NCBI GenBank assembly: GCA_030608125.1
Contig: JAUWEU010000013.1
Coordinates: 1-9,949, forward strand
DNA: 9,949 nucleotides
Direction: 5' to 3'
Source: Dehalococcoidia bacterium
Lineage (GTDB): Bacteria > Chloroflexota > Dehalococcoidia > Dehalococcoidales > W498
Positions within the stretch are counted from its first letter, which is position 1; each line of letters starts with the position of its first letter. A program made the position numbers and the translations under genes. The notes below the pieces were generated by a model that had not been told where the DNA came from, made no database searches, and saw nothing but the letters and a program-made list of their open reading frames with translations. Shown piece by piece: positions 8,921 to 9,949 of the stretch.

Positions 8921-8974
8921 GTGAGTTCTCAGGAGAATCAAGGATTTTTGGCTTGCCTTAAGGGGAAAAGGTGA
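8921..8974 (+). CDS. Possible 17-codon reading frame overlapping the ruvB start
   Basis: A GTG at 8921 opens a 17-codon frame ([17 protein letters not shown]) whose stop TGA (8972-8974) overlaps the ruvB start as GTGA. The GTG sits at or next to the predicted transcript start, so it could only be read as a leaderless message. The nearby AAGGA (8914-8918) is too close and probably not transcribed. Such a frame could couple ruvB translation to its own, but chance is a real alternative. Confidence 0.18.
   Translation: MSSQENQGFLACLKGKR
8961..8965 (+). promoter_or_regulatory. ruvB ribosome-binding site
   Basis: AGGGG lies 5 nt ahead of the GTG at 8971. An in-frame TAA at 8959-8961 excludes any earlier start, and no ATG occurs in frame until residue 78, inside the ATPase core. 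This fixes GTG 8971 as the ruvB start. Confidence 0.75.
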
Positions 8975-9949
8975 AAACAGAGCGCATTGTATCAGGTAAA
9001 CCTGGCACTGAAGACATACCACTTGATACTAATCTCCGCCCCCGGCGCCTTGATGACTTCATTGGGCAGACCAGAATCAAGGACAACTTGAATATAGCTA
9101 TCGCTGCGGCTAAAGCCAGGGGTGAGGCACTGGACCACATACTACTCTATGGACCACCTGGTCTGGGTAAGACCACCCTGGCTTATATTATAGCTGTTGA
9201 GATGGGGGTTAACATTAGGATTACCTCAGGTCCGGCAATAGAGCGCACCGGAGACCTGGCAGCTATCCTAACCAACCTCCGCAGCCAGGATATACTTTTT
9301 ATTGATGAAATCCACCGCCTTAGTCGCGTAGTAGAGGAGGTGTTATACCCGGCTATGGAGGACTTTGCTCTGAACATTATCATAGGTAAGGGTCCCGGAG
9401 CTAAAAGCCTGCGGTTAAGCCTGCCACATTTCACTCTAATTGGTGCCACTACCCGCTTTGCCCTGTTGAGCCCACCCCTCAGAGACCGCTTTGGTGCTGT
9501 TTACCGCCTTGATTTCTACGACCAGGCATCTATAGAGGTAATCCTCAAACGCTCAGCCCGCATTCTTCAGGTGAAAGCCGAAGCCAGGGGGCTGGAGGAA
9601 ATAGCCTGCCGGGCTAGAGGCACACCTCGCGTGGCTAACCGATTGCTCAAGCGGGTCAGAGACTACGCTCAGGTAATGGCAGATGGCATAGCCACCCAAT
9701 CAGTGGCAGTTGAGGCACTATCCAAGCTTGAAGTCGACCATATTGGTCTGGATGAGATAGACCACAAGGTGCTACATACTATCATTGACAAGTTTAATGG
9801 TGGTCCGGTGGGACTGGAAACTATAGCTGCCTCCATCAGCGAGGAGGCAGATACTATTATGGATGTCTATGAGCCGTATCTTCTGCAACTGGGCTTTCTG
9901 GAGCGTACCCCTCGGGGTAGATTAGTCACCCAACTGGCTTATCAGCACC
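8971..9949 (+). CDS. ruvB: Holliday junction branch-migration helicase RuvB (3' end cut by window edge)
   Basis: The frame from GTG 8971 gives 326 residues without a stop. RuvB is a hexameric AAA+ motor that, loaded by RuvA, drives branch migration of Holliday junctions before RuvC cleavage. [12 protein letters not shown] is at 22-33. Walker [10 protein letters not shown] is at 61-69 and Walker [10 protein letters not shown] at 108-116. Sensor 1 GATTR is at 158-162. LRDRFG (170-175) contains the arginine finger. The sensor-2 segment [18 protein letters not shown] is at 216-233. The C-terminal winged helix runs from about 264, with [35 protein letters not shown] and so on. Family members are usually 330-350 residues, so perhaps 10-25 residues are missing. 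GATTR is followed by FALLSPP where many RuvBs have AGLLxxP, a conservative difference. The gene follows the rpoBC terminator and has its own promoter. ruvA and ruvC are not in the window. Confidence 0.96.
   Translation, partial: MKTERIVSGKPGTEDIPLDTNLRPRRLDDFIGQTRIKDNLNIAIAAAKARGEALDHILLYGPPGLGKTTLAYIIAVEMGVNIRITSGPAIERTGDLAAILTNLRSQDILFIDEIHRLSRVVEEVLYPAMEDFALNIIIGKGPGAKSLRLSLPHFTLIGATTRFALLSPPLRDRFGAVYRLDFYDQASIEVILKRSARILQVKAEARGLEEIACRARGTPRVANRLLKRVRDYAQVMADGIATQSVAVEALSKLEVDHIGLDEIDHKVLHTIIDKFNGGPVGLETIAASISEEADTIMDVYEPYLLQLGFLERTPRGRLVTQLAYQH

Noticed and set aside
8741..9140. Minus-strand frames across the rpoC end, the terminator and the ruvB start
   Set aside because: They run antisense through the terminator hairpin, the ruvB promoter and the RuvB N-terminus, and are explained by the plus-strand genes.
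1..9949. tRNA, rRNA, CRISPR array, insertion sequence or attachment site
   Set aside because: Nearly all of the window is accounted for by five housekeeping genes, and I found no repeat array, transposase or RNA-gene signature in the short gaps.

Overview
This window looks like a conserved housekeeping stretch of a bacterial chromosome of medium GC. It most resembles Dehalococcoidia (Chloroflexota). I base that on rpoB-rpoC followed directly by ruvB, the type of the RNA polymerase subunits and the RuvB sequence. The assignment is from memory of related genomes, not from a database search.

Minus strand, left side: the first 98 bases hold the N-terminus of RecA, which runs off the left edge. 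Upstream of it on the same strand (187-915) is a complete small ammonia-dependent NAD+ synthetase gene, nadE. nadE has a good sigma-70-like promoter that predicts a leader of only about 9 nt, with no Shine-Dalgarno sequence.

Divergent control region (916-1234): the nadE promoter faces left. A near-consensus promoter, TTGACA-17 bp-TATTAT, faces right and drives rpoB through a leader of roughly 120 nt. Between the two promoters lie a G-tract/C-tract inverted repeat and a perfect AT palindrome.

Plus strand, centre: rpoB (1235-4948) and rpoC (4941-8810) encode the beta and beta' subunits of RNA polymerase. They overlap by 8 nt and are probably translationally coupled. All the catalytic and zinc-binding residues I checked are present: RpoC NADFDGDQ and two Cys4 sites, RpoB Lys893/Lys901. 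RpoB carries an insertion of about 80 residues before its C-terminal part, and RpoC carries an N-terminal coiled-coil insertion. A strong intrinsic terminator (8841-8876) closes the operon.

Plus strand, right side: an extended -10 promoter precedes ruvB, the Holliday-junction branch-migration motor. ruvB starts with GTG at 8971 and is cut by the right edge a little before its expected end.

The genes serve core functions: NAD supply, transcription and homologous recombination. I see no mobile element, CRISPR array, tRNA, rRNA or defence system, and no convincing novel system. The items most worth a second look are in the non-coding parts: short GTG-initiated reading frames exactly where the rpoB and ruvB transcripts should begin, the near-leaderless nadE, and the structured DNA between the divergent promoters.
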